Below, in pieces: positions 1 through 8,046 of a stretch of 52,369 nt of DNA. The first letter of the stretch is position 1; every line of letters starts with the position of its first letter. The notes under the pieces are model-generated. The model saw nothing but the letters and a program-made list of their open reading frames with translations. It did not search any database and was not told where the DNA came from. The stretch lies in the NCBI RefSeq assembly GCF_000424465.1, contig NZ_KE384195.1:187896-240264 (forward strand). Reading direction: 5' to 3'. The translations under genes were made by a program, and so were the position numbers. This stretch comes from Butyrivibrio hungatei NK4A153 (lineage in GTDB: Bacteria > Bacillota > Clostridia > Lachnospirales > Lachnospiraceae).

Positions 1-596
1 GCCAGAACACAAAAAGAGATCCTAAAAATTCGTGAAAAATCAATTTTTCTATCTGCATCAGATGACATCTCAAATGAAAGACATTCATATATCCCGTCTT
101 TTACCTTTCTGCATGTAAATGCACAATCAGCTTCATGCACAGGTACATTTGCTGAAAACATAATTTTTCCACCACTAAACTCGCAATAAGATTTTACATT
201 TGGCATATACATATAATCGCCCATCATCAAGTCAAAATCTTTCACTATTTTGTACTCTTCTGCTTTTAAAAAGAATGTCTCTTCTTTAGGCAATACATGG
301 TTTTTTCTATAAATATTTCCAAACAACGCTATAAGAAAAAACAGAAACGGAATACCCATAACAATTGTAATAGTAGACTCATCCCACTTACTTGCATTAA
401 AAATACCCAAACTATAATGTGTTTTCAAATAAAATAAAGCAACTAATCCGGCTATAACTGAACATGCTGATAGAAGCAACATAATTTTTGGTATATTTTC
501 CGAGTAGTTTTTTAATGGAATAATGTGGTATATATACGCAAACATAATCACTATTAATTCCCATGCTATTATCATTGATGCAGTTACTATAAACAT
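1..596 (-). CDS. Multi-TM membrane protein, paralogue of 936..1742 (partial, C-terminus off window)
   Basis: An open frame runs without a stop from an ATG at 596 to the window edge, about 198 codons, so the C-terminus is missing. The first 17 residues match those of the 936..1742 product exactly (MFIVTASMIIAWELIV), and similarity continues through the hydrophobic N-terminal third and the soluble middle (KWDE, KDFDLMMGDY, MPNVK, CEF, GGKI). It is therefore a tandem paralogue. Three N-terminal TM segments are visible. It follows the DUF4176 gene by about 50 bp in the same direction. Duplicated membrane proteins downstream of a T7SS effector are commonly immunity proteins; that role is inferred. 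The family is not recognised. Confidence 0.8.
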   Translation of the reverse strand, partial: MFIVTASMIIAWELIVIMFAYIYHIIPLKNYSENIPKIMLLLSACSVIAGLVALFYLKTHYSLGIFNASKWDESTITIVMGIPFLFFLIALFGNIYRKNHVLPKEETFFLKAEEYKIVKDFDLMMGDYMYMPNVKSYCEFSGGKIMFSANVPVHEADCAFTCRKVKDGIYECLSFEMSSDADRKIDFSRIFRISFCVL

Positions 597-646
597 ACCT
601 TTTACCACATAGCATTATTTTTTATTAATGCCCTTTATACAAAATA

Positions 647-922
647 TTACTCTCCGTAGAACTCAGACAGTTTCTCAATGAACTCTGTCCTACTCTCGTC
701 TTCAAATCCGCGAAACAACACCTTTTCGATATCCTTATGCATGAACATAAACTGTGATTCTCCGCCAAGATTTCCTTCAGGATAAAGAACTCCTATGTAA
801 TCATATTCCTGCTTAGTCTCAAGGTTCTGCTGCTTAACTCCAAAAATCATAAGCGGATGCTTTGAATCCCTGAGCCATATTACACTGCCGATTGGCAGTA
901 AATCTTTTACTTTAATGTCCAT
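647..922 (-). CDS. DUF4176-like small protein of a T7SS locus
   Basis: This is a 91-residue cytoplasmic-looking protein with no signal peptide or TM segment. The N-terminal pattern (DLLPIGSVIWLRDS, then MIFGVKQQ and YDYIGVLYPEG) fits the DUF4176 family, which occurs next to WXG100/LXG genes in Firmicutes. Its biochemical role is unknown. It lies between two paralogous membrane proteins, 13 bp after the first and about 50 bp before the second, all in one direction, so it is probably part of the same operon. The family call is from memory of the motif and was not searched. Confidence 0.7.
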   Translation of the reverse strand: MDIKVKDLLPIGSVIWLRDSKHPLMIFGVKQQNLETKQEYDYIGVLYPEGNLGGESQFMFMHKDIEKVLFRGFEDESRTEFIEKLSEFYGE

Positions 923-935
923 TTCTTACCTCACC

Positions 936-1742
936 TTATTTGATAAAACTGAAAATTCCTGCAAGAATTATCAAATACCCCGTTATTTTCATCAATATTG
1001 CACCTATGCCTTTAGCACCTTTAAACAATTTTAATCCACCAATTCCGAATAAACTCAAACTCAAAAAAGAAGTCAACCTCCCTATAAGATCAATATTGAG
1101 TTCCGGTGCCTGTGATAACCAAATCATTGCCAAAGCAAAATCCACAGCAATCAGTATAAAGAAAACAATCTGAATTATTTGTGCAAGCCTAACTTTTATA
1201 TCTTTATTTAAGATTTCATATGACAAACATTCATATATTCCGTCTTTAACCATTCTGCATGTAAAATTACAATCGACATCCTGCTCCGGTACACTTCCTG
1301 TAAAAACAATTTTTCCACCTTCAAATTCACAATATGCCTTCACATTTGGCATAAAAAAATAATCACCCATCATCAAATCTAAATCTTTTACTATTCGATA
1401 ATCTCCAGCTTTAAATATAAATGTTTCTTCTCTATTTTGCGAAGCTTTTCTATTAAAAAAGAATCGTAATATTGACATGAGAAAGCACAAAAAAAGCAAA
1501 AAAAGTATAATCAAAATTCCTTTCTCATCCCATTTACTTCCATCAAACATTCCTGAATTATAATTAATCTTCACGTAAAAATAAGCAAAAGCCCCAAGCA
1601 TAACAGAACACGAAGATAATATTATTTGCACTCTTGTAATAGTTCTTGAATAATTTTTAAGTGGAATAACATGGTATATATAAGCAGACATAACAACTAT
1701 TAATTCCCAAGCTATTATCATTGATGCAGTAACTATAAACAT
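936..1742 (-). CDS. Six-TM membrane protein, candidate immunity protein of the adjacent effector
   Basis: The 268-residue product has hydrophobic segments near residues 3-24, 38-60, 74-93, 188-210, 220-240 and 247-267, flanking a soluble middle domain (about 95-185). That domain carries the acidic KDLDLMMGDYFF stretch and cysteines shared with the paralogue at 1..596. It sits directly downstream of the 558-residue T7SS effector-like gene. In T7SS loci that position usually belongs to the cognate immunity gene, and a membrane immunity protein suggests a toxin acting at the membrane, as with staphylococcal TspA/TsaI. Immunity function is inferred; no named family is recognised. Confidence 0.7.
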   Translation of the reverse strand: MFIVTASMIIAWELIVVMSAYIYHVIPLKNYSRTITRVQIILSSCSVMLGAFAYFYVKINYNSGMFDGSKWDEKGILIILFLLFLCFLMSILRFFFNRKASQNREETFIFKAGDYRIVKDLDLMMGDYFFMPNVKAYCEFEGGKIVFTGSVPEQDVDCNFTCRMVKDGIYECLSYEILNKDIKVRLAQIIQIVFFILIAVDFALAMIWLSQAPELNIDLIGRLTSFLSLSLFGIGGLKLFKGAKGIGAILMKITGYLIILAGIFSFIK

Positions 1743-1843
1743 ATTTGCCCTCTATCTTTCCTTAATAATTTTTTTCACCAAAAGCTCGTTATAAAACCAT
1801 TATACGAAATAGATTAAAAGTTCACTCTTTACTTTCAAAACAG

Positions 1844-3520
1844 TTATCTGAGTGCAGCACTATCACACAGCAAGTCTGCAACATTCTCTCCAACATCTTT
1901 TCCTGTAAAATACTTGAAACCTTCATTTAATCCCCATACAGCAGCAGCACTGAGTGCAGTAACCGCAATAGCCGGCGCTGCTGAACCAATCACTGTTGCA
2001 ACTACTGCTCCTGTAAATGCTGTTGTTGCAAATGTTAAAAATGTATCCGTTGCCGTTTCAATTACTGTCTCAGCGGCAACTCTTTCGTTTGACATCTCTA
2101 TACCGGACTGACGTGCCAACTTCTGTTCTGCAACATTATCCACGGCACTAAACGCAATGTCAGCAACTACTCCAAGCCATTTCACTCCGGCCTTGAAATT
2201 TTTCACCCTTGCGGCTGCCTCCGCTTCATCTGCTAACATTTCCATTGCATCATCAGATAAATCATTTTGTATTGCAGAAATAACAGCTTTTTGGCGAGCT
2301 TGTCCAACACTTTTAAATAAATACGAGTCAAGATCAGACTTTAATGATCTTCTTGCTATTTCAGCACCACTTACATTTACTAAATCATCACCTTCTTGTG
2401 AAATTGATTTTATAAAACTTCCCTTCTCAAATTTTGTATAAAGCGTTTTATTCGCATCAGCAAATATATTATCTTTATTTTTTTCAAGTCCAGAAGTAAA
2501 TACTGCTGTTCCAGTCCAATTTGCGGCTGTAGTTTCAAAGTCTTTCATAAACTTATAGCCTGCTTTTGTTCTGGCTTTCATATCATCGCCGGAAATGACC
2601 ATATTAACTATATCATTAAACGTCTTTCCAATCGGTCCGACTGATCCAATGATACTCTGAACCAATCCTTTGCCGTCAATCTTTCCTTTAACTACTTTTC
2701 CAACAAGTTGCTTTTGAGCATCAGGATGCAGTTCTTCAAGAACCGCAGCAAAAGTCTCCGCTTCAGTTGCAGATATTTCGGTGGCTTGAGTGTTCAATAC
2801 TTCTTTCAAAGCCTCAAGATTGTATGCGCCGTTTTCATCTTTCCATCTTTCTTTGCACTTATCTGCAATAGAAACATCATTGTATAAGTTTTCAAACCCG
2901 GCCTTCCATGAGTCTTTAAGCACAAAAGGGCCTGTTTTCTCAACAAAATCTGTAGGCAAAGAATCCATTCCTTTATCGGCAGCATTTCTGTATGATTCGC
3001 TATCCAAAAACAAATTTGTCGTTGCATTGTTTATCTCATCAAACTTCCTTTCACGAGATTCCCAAAACTCCTTCTCTCTGCGATAGCTATCGGCAGCCTG
3101 TTTATGACAACGATATTCATGTCTCCAATAATGCTTTTCTTCCGGCGAAACTCCATGTGATCTACTTTCACACTCATCAGCTGCTTCACGCTCCCTACGC
3201 TCGTTTTCTGCTGCTCGCCTTTTACTTGGCAGGATTACTCTTCCGTCCAAAACAAGCCCTTCTGTAAGGAAGGATTTAAGAGTTTTATTGTCTACAATAT
3301 CGCTATCATTTGCTGTTATTATCGCACCGATAAGTATTACAATCGCTTCGCAAAATTTAAAAAAATTATCCCCTGCGTTTCCCTTGCATACAAGCTTATT
3401 AGCTGATTTATATACATCTCTTATACCATTTAATTTTACATTACTGTCTGATAACTTACTTATTGATTCATCGCACTGAATATTCAGTTGATTCATATCC
3501 AAGAAATCACTCTCTACCAT
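1844..3520 (-). CDS. LXG-like T7SS effector/toxin candidate with hydrophobic C-terminus
   Basis: The 558-residue protein has no signal peptide. The N-terminus (about 1-95) is helical with one hydrophobic stretch. It is followed by a charged helical region rich in W, Y and R (about 105-170) ending in an INNATTNLF segment, as in LXG-type effectors. The last 90 residues are Ala/Gly/Val rich: a helix (VKWLGVVADIAFSAVDN), then two hydrophobic stretches (TAFTGAVVATVIGSAAP and AIAVTALSAAAVWGLNEG) and the ending YFTGKDVGENVADL. That suggests a membrane-inserting domain. No nuclease or ADP-ribosyltransferase motif is visible. It lies between the WXG100 partner genes and a membrane protein, the usual effector-immunity order. 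Toxin activity is inferred. Confidence 0.65.
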   Translation of the reverse strand: MVESDFLDMNQLNIQCDESISKLSDSNVKLNGIRDVYKSANKLVCKGNAGDNFFKFCEAIVILIGAIITANDSDIVDNKTLKSFLTEGLVLDGRVILPSKRRAAENERREREAADECESRSHGVSPEEKHYWRHEYRCHKQAADSYRREKEFWESRERKFDEINNATTNLFLDSESYRNAADKGMDSLPTDFVEKTGPFVLKDSWKAGFENLYNDVSIADKCKERWKDENGAYNLEALKEVLNTQATEISATEAETFAAVLEELHPDAQKQLVGKVVKGKIDGKGLVQSIIGSVGPIGKTFNDIVNMVISGDDMKARTKAGYKFMKDFETTAANWTGTAVFTSGLEKNKDNIFADANKTLYTKFEKGSFIKSISQEGDDLVNVSGAEIARRSLKSDLDSYLFKSVGQARQKAVISAIQNDLSDDAMEMLADEAEAAARVKNFKAGVKWLGVVADIAFSAVDNVAEQKLARQSGIEMSNERVAAETVIETATDTFLTFATTAFTGAVVATVIGSAAPAIAVTALSAAAVWGLNEGFKYFTGKDVGENVADLLCDSAALR

Positions 3521-3579
3521 TTTTTACTCCTCTGTTCCGATATTATTTACTATACACTGCACGTTAGATTACAGTCTGT

Positions 3580-3993
3580 TTATGGAGTCCCATTTGAATT
3601 ACTTGAAGTTCCATTCGCAGAACTCGACGGTGCTGTATACTGATATTTTGGAGAAAGCTGTCCTGAAGTTCCATTCGCAGGGTTCGACGGTACAACATAC
3701 TGAAATGTCGTTTGAATTCCCTGCTTAGCCGCTTCATCAGCATCTATAAAGCTTTGCCTCATAATTGCAATGTTTTCACTTTCTTTGGATGTCTTGTCCT
3801 GTTTTTTTATTCGAATATACTTTTCCCTATCAATCGCACTATGAGCATTTTTATTTGCAACTATCGTACTTTTAACATCCTTTTTCCCTTCGTTAAAATT
3901 CATGCCTAAAATGCTTCCCTTAGCAATAACTGATACTTTGAAATTTTCAAGCTCCTCATAATCAATTTTAATTTCCGGTGATAGACCTGCCAT
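3580..3993 (-). CDS. Small T7SS partner protein with a duplicated Ser/Asn/Pro-rich tail
   Basis: This 137-residue protein lies between the WXG100 gene and the LXG-like effector, all in one direction. The first 95 residues are predicted alpha-helical and charged (KIDYEELENFKVSVIAKG, then SAIDREKYIRIKKQDKTS). They have the size and position of the small helical adaptors that accompany LXG effectors, although no WXG motif is present. The tail is a tandem duplication: FQYVVPSNPANGTSG and YQYTAPSSSANGTSS, matching a direct repeat of about 66 bp in the DNA at roughly 3600-3710. The adaptor role is inferred. It might also be an independent secreted substrate. Confidence 0.6.
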   Translation of the reverse strand: MAGLSPEIKIDYEELENFKVSVIAKGSILGMNFNEGKKDVKSTIVANKNAHSAIDREKYIRIKKQDKTSKESENIAIMRQSFIDADEAAKQGIQTTFQYVVPSNPANGTSGQLSPKYQYTAPSSSANGTSSNSNGTP

Positions 3994-4121
3994 TTTCTCA
4001 CTCTCCCTATATTTTAAATTTTATTTATCCCCCGTAATAATAAGTTCATTTATATAATCTTTGAAAAAAATCACATAAATCAACTCATTAAAAACAAAAA
4101 ATCTCATGAATATAGCAAAAT

Positions 4122-4152
4122 CAGGTTACAACAGAAAACCCGTTGTAACCTG
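4122..4152 (-). terminator. Hairpin just after the WXG100 gene, likely partial terminator
   Basis: A perfect 11-bp inverted repeat (CAGGTTACAAC / GTTGTAACCTG) with a 9-nt loop starts 17 bp downstream of the WXG100 stop on the minus strand. The following sequence has only a short T stretch. Leaky termination, giving much WXG100 mRNA and less effector mRNA, is plausible. Confidence 0.6.
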
Positions 4153-4168
4153 AATTAAGGTTTCCATG

Positions 4169-4462
4169 TTATCCACGGAACTGAGAAGCAATATCGTTAT
4201 CTGTCTCTTCTACGATTGTAGCTGTAGAATCAAGTGCAGATGCGATCTCTCTGATAAGCTCTTCAGCCTTAATAAATCCGGGCTTAAGCTCCTCATAACG
4301 TGCTGCGTATGACTCGCTTGCAGCACCTTCCCACTCAGACTGAAGCTGTCCAAGTAAGCTGTCCATCTTTGAGATGACTCCGTTTACTGTATCAGCCTCT
4401 GTGCGGTACTGGCCTGCTCTCTCTCTCATCTGGGCAGGTGTAATTCTAATCTGGTTTGCCAT
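4169..4462 (-). CDS. WXG100 family T7SS protein (EsxA/EsxB-like)
   Basis: At 97 residues this is the standard WXG100 length, with the W-x-G turn at W44/G46 (SEWEGAASESY) between two amphipathic helices. The ending (IVEETDNDIASQF) resembles the C-terminal export tail of this family. Such proteins form helical-hairpin dimers and are exported by the FtsK/EssC-type T7SS ATPase, alone or with larger effectors. No EssC or other T7SS core gene is in the window, so the machinery must lie elsewhere. A strong RBS (AAGGAGG) precedes the ATG, and a long leader with its own promoter lies upstream. The family is clear; the exact partner is inferred. Confidence 0.95.
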   Translation of the reverse strand: MANQIRITPAQMRERAGQYRTEADTVNGVISKMDSLLGQLQSEWEGAASESYAARYEELKPGFIKAEELIREIASALDSTATIVEETDNDIASQFRG

Positions 4463-4648
4463 AATTTTATCCTCCTTGTGGCATAAATAGAATAAATATG
4501 CTAACTCGTTTCCAAGTAGCTAACTGAATTTATAGGACTCTTTCCTTTTCGAGTACAAATAATCTGCTTTCAAATCCTATGTTTTATATGTTGTGAATAT
4601 GTTGTTTGCGCGTTTGCTTTTTATTCACATTTAAAATATCCAGGCTTT

Positions 4649-4677
4649 ATTATTACATGAGTTTTTGCCGTTGTAAA
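4649..4677 (-). promoter_or_regulatory. Predicted sigma-A promoter of the WXG100 operon
   Basis: On the minus strand there is TTTACA (4677-4672), a 17-bp spacer and AATAAT (4654-4649), with TGT just before the -10 (extended type). Transcription would start near 4642, giving an untranslated leader of about 180 nt. The rest of the 4463-4828 gap is AT-rich and shows no gene. Confidence 0.6.
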
Positions 4678-4722
4678 GGGGTTTTTTTTACGAAATTTTA
4701 CAAATATTTGTTAAACAATGTG

Positions 4723-4759
4723 TTAACTTAATATATTTTTCAAGACGCATTAACTTAAT
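4723..4759. repeat. Two direct repeats upstream of the WXG100 promoter
   Basis: TTAACTTAAT occurs at 4723-4732 and again at 4750-4759, 27 bp apart. A related ATTAAG stretch follows near 4788. They lie about 45-80 bp upstream of the predicted -35, so they could bind an activator of the T7SS operon. AT-richness makes chance possible. Confidence 0.4.
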
Positions 4760-4828
4760 CTGACTACATTTTTTGTTAAGCTATAAATTAAGTTTACATT
4801 TTTGAGTCAGCCTTAATATCATAAAAGA

Positions 4829-4876
4829 AAATCGAAAAAACAAACCCATGCTGCCCCCAAAAGACTGCATGGGTTT
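4829..4876 (-). terminator. Rho-independent terminator of glyA
   Basis: A 10-bp inverted repeat AAACCCATGC (4842-4851) / GCATGGGTTT (4867-4876) lies 20 bp after the glyA stop. On the minus strand a T-rich run follows the hairpin (GTTTTTTCGATTTTCTTTT). Confidence 0.85.
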
Positions 4877-4895
4877 CAAATATTATTTCAAAGTA

Positions 4896-6134
4896 TTAGT
4901 CAAGCGGATACTTATCTGTGAGCTTCTTGATGATAGCACGTGCTTCATCATTCTTCTCACCCTTGTTCTTGATAACAACGGCGATGGCTTCAGCAATCTG
5001 ATCCATATCTTCTGTGTTCATTCCTCTTGTTGTTACGGCAGGAGTTCCGAGACGGATTCCGCTTGTAACAAAAGGAGACTGCTGCTCATTAGGGATAGTA
5101 TTCTTGTTGGCTGTGATATGAGCATCATCAAGCCATGCCTCAACTTCCTTACCTGTAAGGCCGAAGTTTGTGAGGTCGACAAGCATAAGGTGGTTGTCTG
5201 TACCGCCTGATACGATCTTAACGCCTCTCTTCATAAGGCCGTCGCAAAGAGCCTTTGCATTTGCAACAACGTTCTTTGCATACTCTGTAAATTCAGGAGA
5301 AAGAGCTTCCTTGAAGCAAACAGCCTTAGCTGCGATAACATGCTCAAGAGGGCCGCCCTGGATTCCGGGGAATACAGCCTTGTTGATTTTGAACTTGTCC
5401 TGAGCAGACTGATTCCAAAGGATAAGTCCTCCTCTGGGTCCTCTGAGTGTCTTATGAGTTGTTGTTGTAACAACATCCGCATAAGGGAAAGGACTGGGAT
5501 GAACACCTGCAGCAACAAGACCTGCAATGTGTGCCATATCAACCATGAGGATTGCTCCGCATGCGTCAGCAGCTTCTCTGAACTTCTTGAAATCTATTGT
5601 TCTGCAGTATGCAGATGCACCTGCAATAATAAGCTTGGGCTTGTGCTCTACGGCGAGTTTGTACATCTCTTCGTAGTCAAGCACTCCGTTATCATCAACT
5701 CCGTAAGGAACTACCTTGAAATATGTTCCTGAAATGTTAGCCGGGCTTCCGTGAGTAAGATGTCCGCCCTGGCTGAGATTCATACCCATGATGGTATCAC
5801 CGGGCTGCAAAAGTGCAAACTGAACAGCCAGATTAGCCTGTGCACCTGAATGAGGCTGAACATTTGCATAATCGCAATGGAAGAGCTCTTTTGCTCTCTC
5901 GATGGCGATCTTCTCAACTTCATCAACTACGTGACATCCGCCGTAATATCTTTTTCCCGGCAATCCTTCAGCATATTTATTTGTAAGCGGGCTTCCCATT
6001 GCAGACATAACAGCCTTGCTGGTCCAGTTCTCCGATGCGATAAGCTCGATATGATTATTCTGGCGCTCGACTTCCGCCTCAATCAATGAAGCGATCTCAG
6101 GGTCAATCTTTCTGACTTCATCCAATGAATACAT
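4896..6134 (-). CDS. glyA: Serine hydroxymethyltransferase
   Basis: This PLP enzyme interconverts serine and glycine with tetrahydrofolate and supplies one-carbon units. The protein is 412 residues from the ATG at 6134, the usual family length. The PLP lysine is in [14 protein letters not shown] (K228), preceded by the [13 protein letters not shown] strand; other signatures are ELIASENW and NKYAEG. The frame extends upstream to a TTG, but GGAGGA lies six bases before the ATG at 6134, so that start is chosen. It is transcribed singly: a terminator follows and the divergent lipid kinase gene begins 134 bp upstream. It is probably cytosolic and tetrameric or dimeric. Confidence 0.97.
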   Translation of the reverse strand: MYSLDEVRKIDPEIASLIEAEVERQNNHIELIASENWTSKAVMSAMGSPLTNKYAEGLPGKRYYGGCHVVDEVEKIAIERAKELFHCDYANVQPHSGAQANLAVQFALLQPGDTIMGMNLSQGGHLTHGSPANISGTYFKVVPYGVDDNGVLDYEEMYKLAVEHKPKLIIAGASAYCRTIDFKKFREAADACGAILMVDMAHIAGLVAAGVHPSPFPYADVVTTTTHKTLRGPRGGLILWNQSAQDKFKINKAVFPGIQGGPLEHVIAAKAVCFKEALSPEFTEYAKNVVANAKALCDGLMKRGVKIVSGGTDNHLMLVDLTNFGLTGKEVEAWLDDAHITANKNTIPNEQQSPFVTSGIRLGTPAVTTRGMNTEDMDQIAEAIAVVIKNKGEKNDEARAIIKKLTDKYPLD

Positions 6135-6222
6135 TTCAACTCCTCCGAAATAATTGGTTAAATTCGACAATTTAATGTGTTAAAGCAACATCTTGCATAT
6201 CGTACCATATATATGAAAAAAA

Positions 6223-6231
6223 TGCTATAAT
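6223..6231 (+). promoter_or_regulatory. Extended -10 promoter of the lipid kinase gene
   Basis: TGCTATAAT, an extended -10 with a perfect TATAAT, lies 36 bp before the ATG at 6268. The -35 region is weak, as is usual for extended -10 promoters. An RBS (GAGGAC) follows near 6257. Confidence 0.55.
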
Positions 6232-6267
6232 GTTGGGGATTAATTATTTTTTTAACAGAGGACGCAT

Positions 6268-7236
6268 ATGTATTACTGTATAATCAACCCATCAGCAAGA
6301 TCCGGAAAGGGAAAAGACATTTGGACCGGCCTTGAATATAAATTTATTTCTGCGGGAATCGAATACACTCCTGTCTTCACGGAAGGTCCCGGACACGCAT
6401 CGAAACTGATGTCACAGTTCATCACATCTGCAAGCGAAGAAGACTATCCAATAAAAGTTATCGTCCTTGGAGGCGACGGAACGCTCAACGAAGCAATAAA
6501 CGGAATAACCGATTTTGAAAAAGTAATTGTCGGCTACGTGCCTCTCGGTTCAAGTAATGATTTCTCAAGGGATCTTAGCTATCCGAAAGAATACGACGAT
6601 CTTCTTGAGCGCATAATAGACGGCAAAGTCATAAGAACCCTCGATATAGGAAAACTCACCTACGGTTCAATGACAAAACCGATATCCAGATTATGTAAGA
6701 CAACACCTGACAAGGTCAGATATTTCGGCGTAAGCTCGGGAATAGGATTTGACGCAGCGGTATGCGAAGAAGCCCTCTCATCGGGAACAAAGAATTTCCT
6801 TAATAAAATGGGACTCGGAAAGCTGACCTACGGAATAATCGCAATAAAACAGCTGATAAAAGCAGATAAGATACCGTGCGATATTGAATTTGAAAACGGC
6901 AAACAGATACATTTGTCACACTTCTTATTTATCGCATCAATGATACACCGCTACGAAGGCGGCGGATTTAATTTTGCCCCGAAGGCAAGTCTGACCGACG
7001 GCAAATTTGACCTATGCATTGTGGGCGATATGAAGAGGGCAAAAATGATGCTTGCTCTTCCGTTCTCATTCTTTGGTCTTCACTACTACTTTAAAGGCGT
7101 TTACAAATACAGAACATCCAGAATAAGAATCAAGACCATGCTTCCCATGTGGGTACATACCGACGGCGAAGTTTCGGTGAAATCAGATGACATCACATTG
7201 GAATGTTTAAAACAAAAGCTCCGTCTCATGACCTGA
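6268..7236 (+). CDS. Diacylglycerol kinase family lipid kinase (DagK/YegS-like)
   Basis: This 322-residue protein carries the diacylglycerol/sphingosine kinase catalytic fold. It has an N-terminal NPSARSGKG loop, the nucleotide-binding VLGGDGTLNEAING motif (about residues 71-84), GYVPLGSSNDFSRDL, the FGVSSGIGFDA strand and a C-terminal HTDGE. It is expected to phosphorylate a diacylglycerol or related membrane lipid at the inner leaflet, recycling lipid from polymer synthesis. Exact substrate specificity cannot be told from sequence. Its convergent neighbour is a PAP2-type phosphatase, and a glycosyltransferase lies beyond, so membrane-lipid metabolism is a common theme. The stop codon lies inside the terminator hairpin. 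Confidence 0.93.
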   Translation: MYYCIINPSARSGKGKDIWTGLEYKFISAGIEYTPVFTEGPGHASKLMSQFITSASEEDYPIKVIVLGGDGTLNEAINGITDFEKVIVGYVPLGSSNDFSRDLSYPKEYDDLLERIIDGKVIRTLDIGKLTYGSMTKPISRLCKTTPDKVRYFGVSSGIGFDAAVCEEALSSGTKNFLNKMGLGKLTYGIIAIKQLIKADKIPCDIEFENGKQIHLSHFLFIASMIHRYEGGGFNFAPKASLTDGKFDLCIVGDMKRAKMMLALPFSFFGLHYYFKGVYKYRTSRIRIKTMLPMWVHTDGEVSVKSDDITLECLKQKLRLMT

Positions 7237-7250
7237 GACAGAGCTTTTTA
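7215..7250 (+). terminator. Terminator overlapping the lipid kinase stop codon
   Basis: AAAGCTC-CG-TCTCA pairs with TGAGA-CA-GAGCTTT around a 5-nt loop and is followed by TTTTT. The TGA stop at 7234-7236 is within the right arm, so translating ribosomes reach into the hairpin. Confidence 0.8.
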
Positions 7251-7273
7251 TCATTATAATTGTGCTATCTTAT

Positions 7274-7984
7274 TCAATTGTATCTGAAAGCAAGCTTCTC
7301 TTCTTTTCTTCTGCAGAAATTCTCCATTGCCGATGTACGGTAATAGAAAATATAGAAGATAACAGCCATCAAGATCGCGGTCGCAACATCATAAACCGAA
7401 TGCTGCTTCACGAACATGGTTGAAAGAATAATAAGTGTTCCTAAAATGTCACTTGAAATCTTTAATCTCTTATTAAATTTCTTACTTTTTCGGACAGCAA
7501 TCATGGTTCCGATTGAGTTATATACATGAATACTCGGCCAAAGGTTTGCCGACGTATCTTTGCTGTATATGATCTGCACAAGCGCGGTAAAAATATTATC
7601 CCTTGGCATAACAGCCGGCCTTAAGTGCTGTACATTCGGAAAAAGAGTCGATATTACAAGGAACAATGTCATTCCCGTAGTCAGGAAAAAGAAGTTCTTG
7701 TAATAATCCTCCACTTCCAACGTCAGTATAAAGAAAACCAGCGTAAGTGATACGTAAAAGAACCATAAATAATACGGAACAATAAACGCTTCTATAAATG
7801 GAATCCTGTCATCAAGCGCCGTATGTATAACGGCATAGTGTGAAAATCTGTGTTTCTCTATTATTGAGAACCAGGTAATATACAAAGCACCATACATAAG
7901 AAGCGGCATTGCCATTCCGAATACATTCTTTAAATAGCCCTTGTCAGGCTTTTTTCCAACAAGTCTTTCGAATATATCTTTCAT
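7274..7984 (-). CDS. PAP2-superfamily membrane phosphatase/transferase
   Basis: This is an integral membrane protein of 236 residues with about six hydrophobic segments. Two PAP2 signature parts are visible: WPSIHVYNSIG (the P-S-x-H motif with an active-site His) and KQHSVYDV (the second His and Asp). This arrangement resembles the inositol-phosphorylceramide-synthase-like branch of the superfamily. It probably removes phosphate from, or transfers a phospho-head-group to, a membrane lipid. The start is taken at 7984 because GAGGA precedes that ATG; a 13-residue upstream extension to 8023 lacks a good RBS. It is co-directional with and 62 bp downstream of a family 2 glycosyltransferase. Confidence 0.85.
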   Translation of the reverse strand: MKDIFERLVGKKPDKGYLKNVFGMAMPLLMYGALYITWFSIIEKHRFSHYAVIHTALDDRIPFIEAFIVPYYLWFFYVSLTLVFFILTLEVEDYYKNFFFLTTGMTLFLVISTLFPNVQHLRPAVMPRDNIFTALVQIIYSKDTSANLWPSIHVYNSIGTMIAVRKSKKFNKRLKISSDILGTLIILSTMFVKQHSVYDVATAILMAVIFYIFYYRTSAMENFCRRKEEKLAFRYN

Positions 7985-8046
7985 AATTTCCTCATAGGTG
8001 TATTTGCTATTTCTGCATCTCAAACTACTTTATCACTTTATCGATA

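Noticed and set aside
6135..6170. Longer glyA from a TTG at 6170
   Set aside because: The perfect GGAGGA sits before the ATG at 6134, and the family begins at that region.
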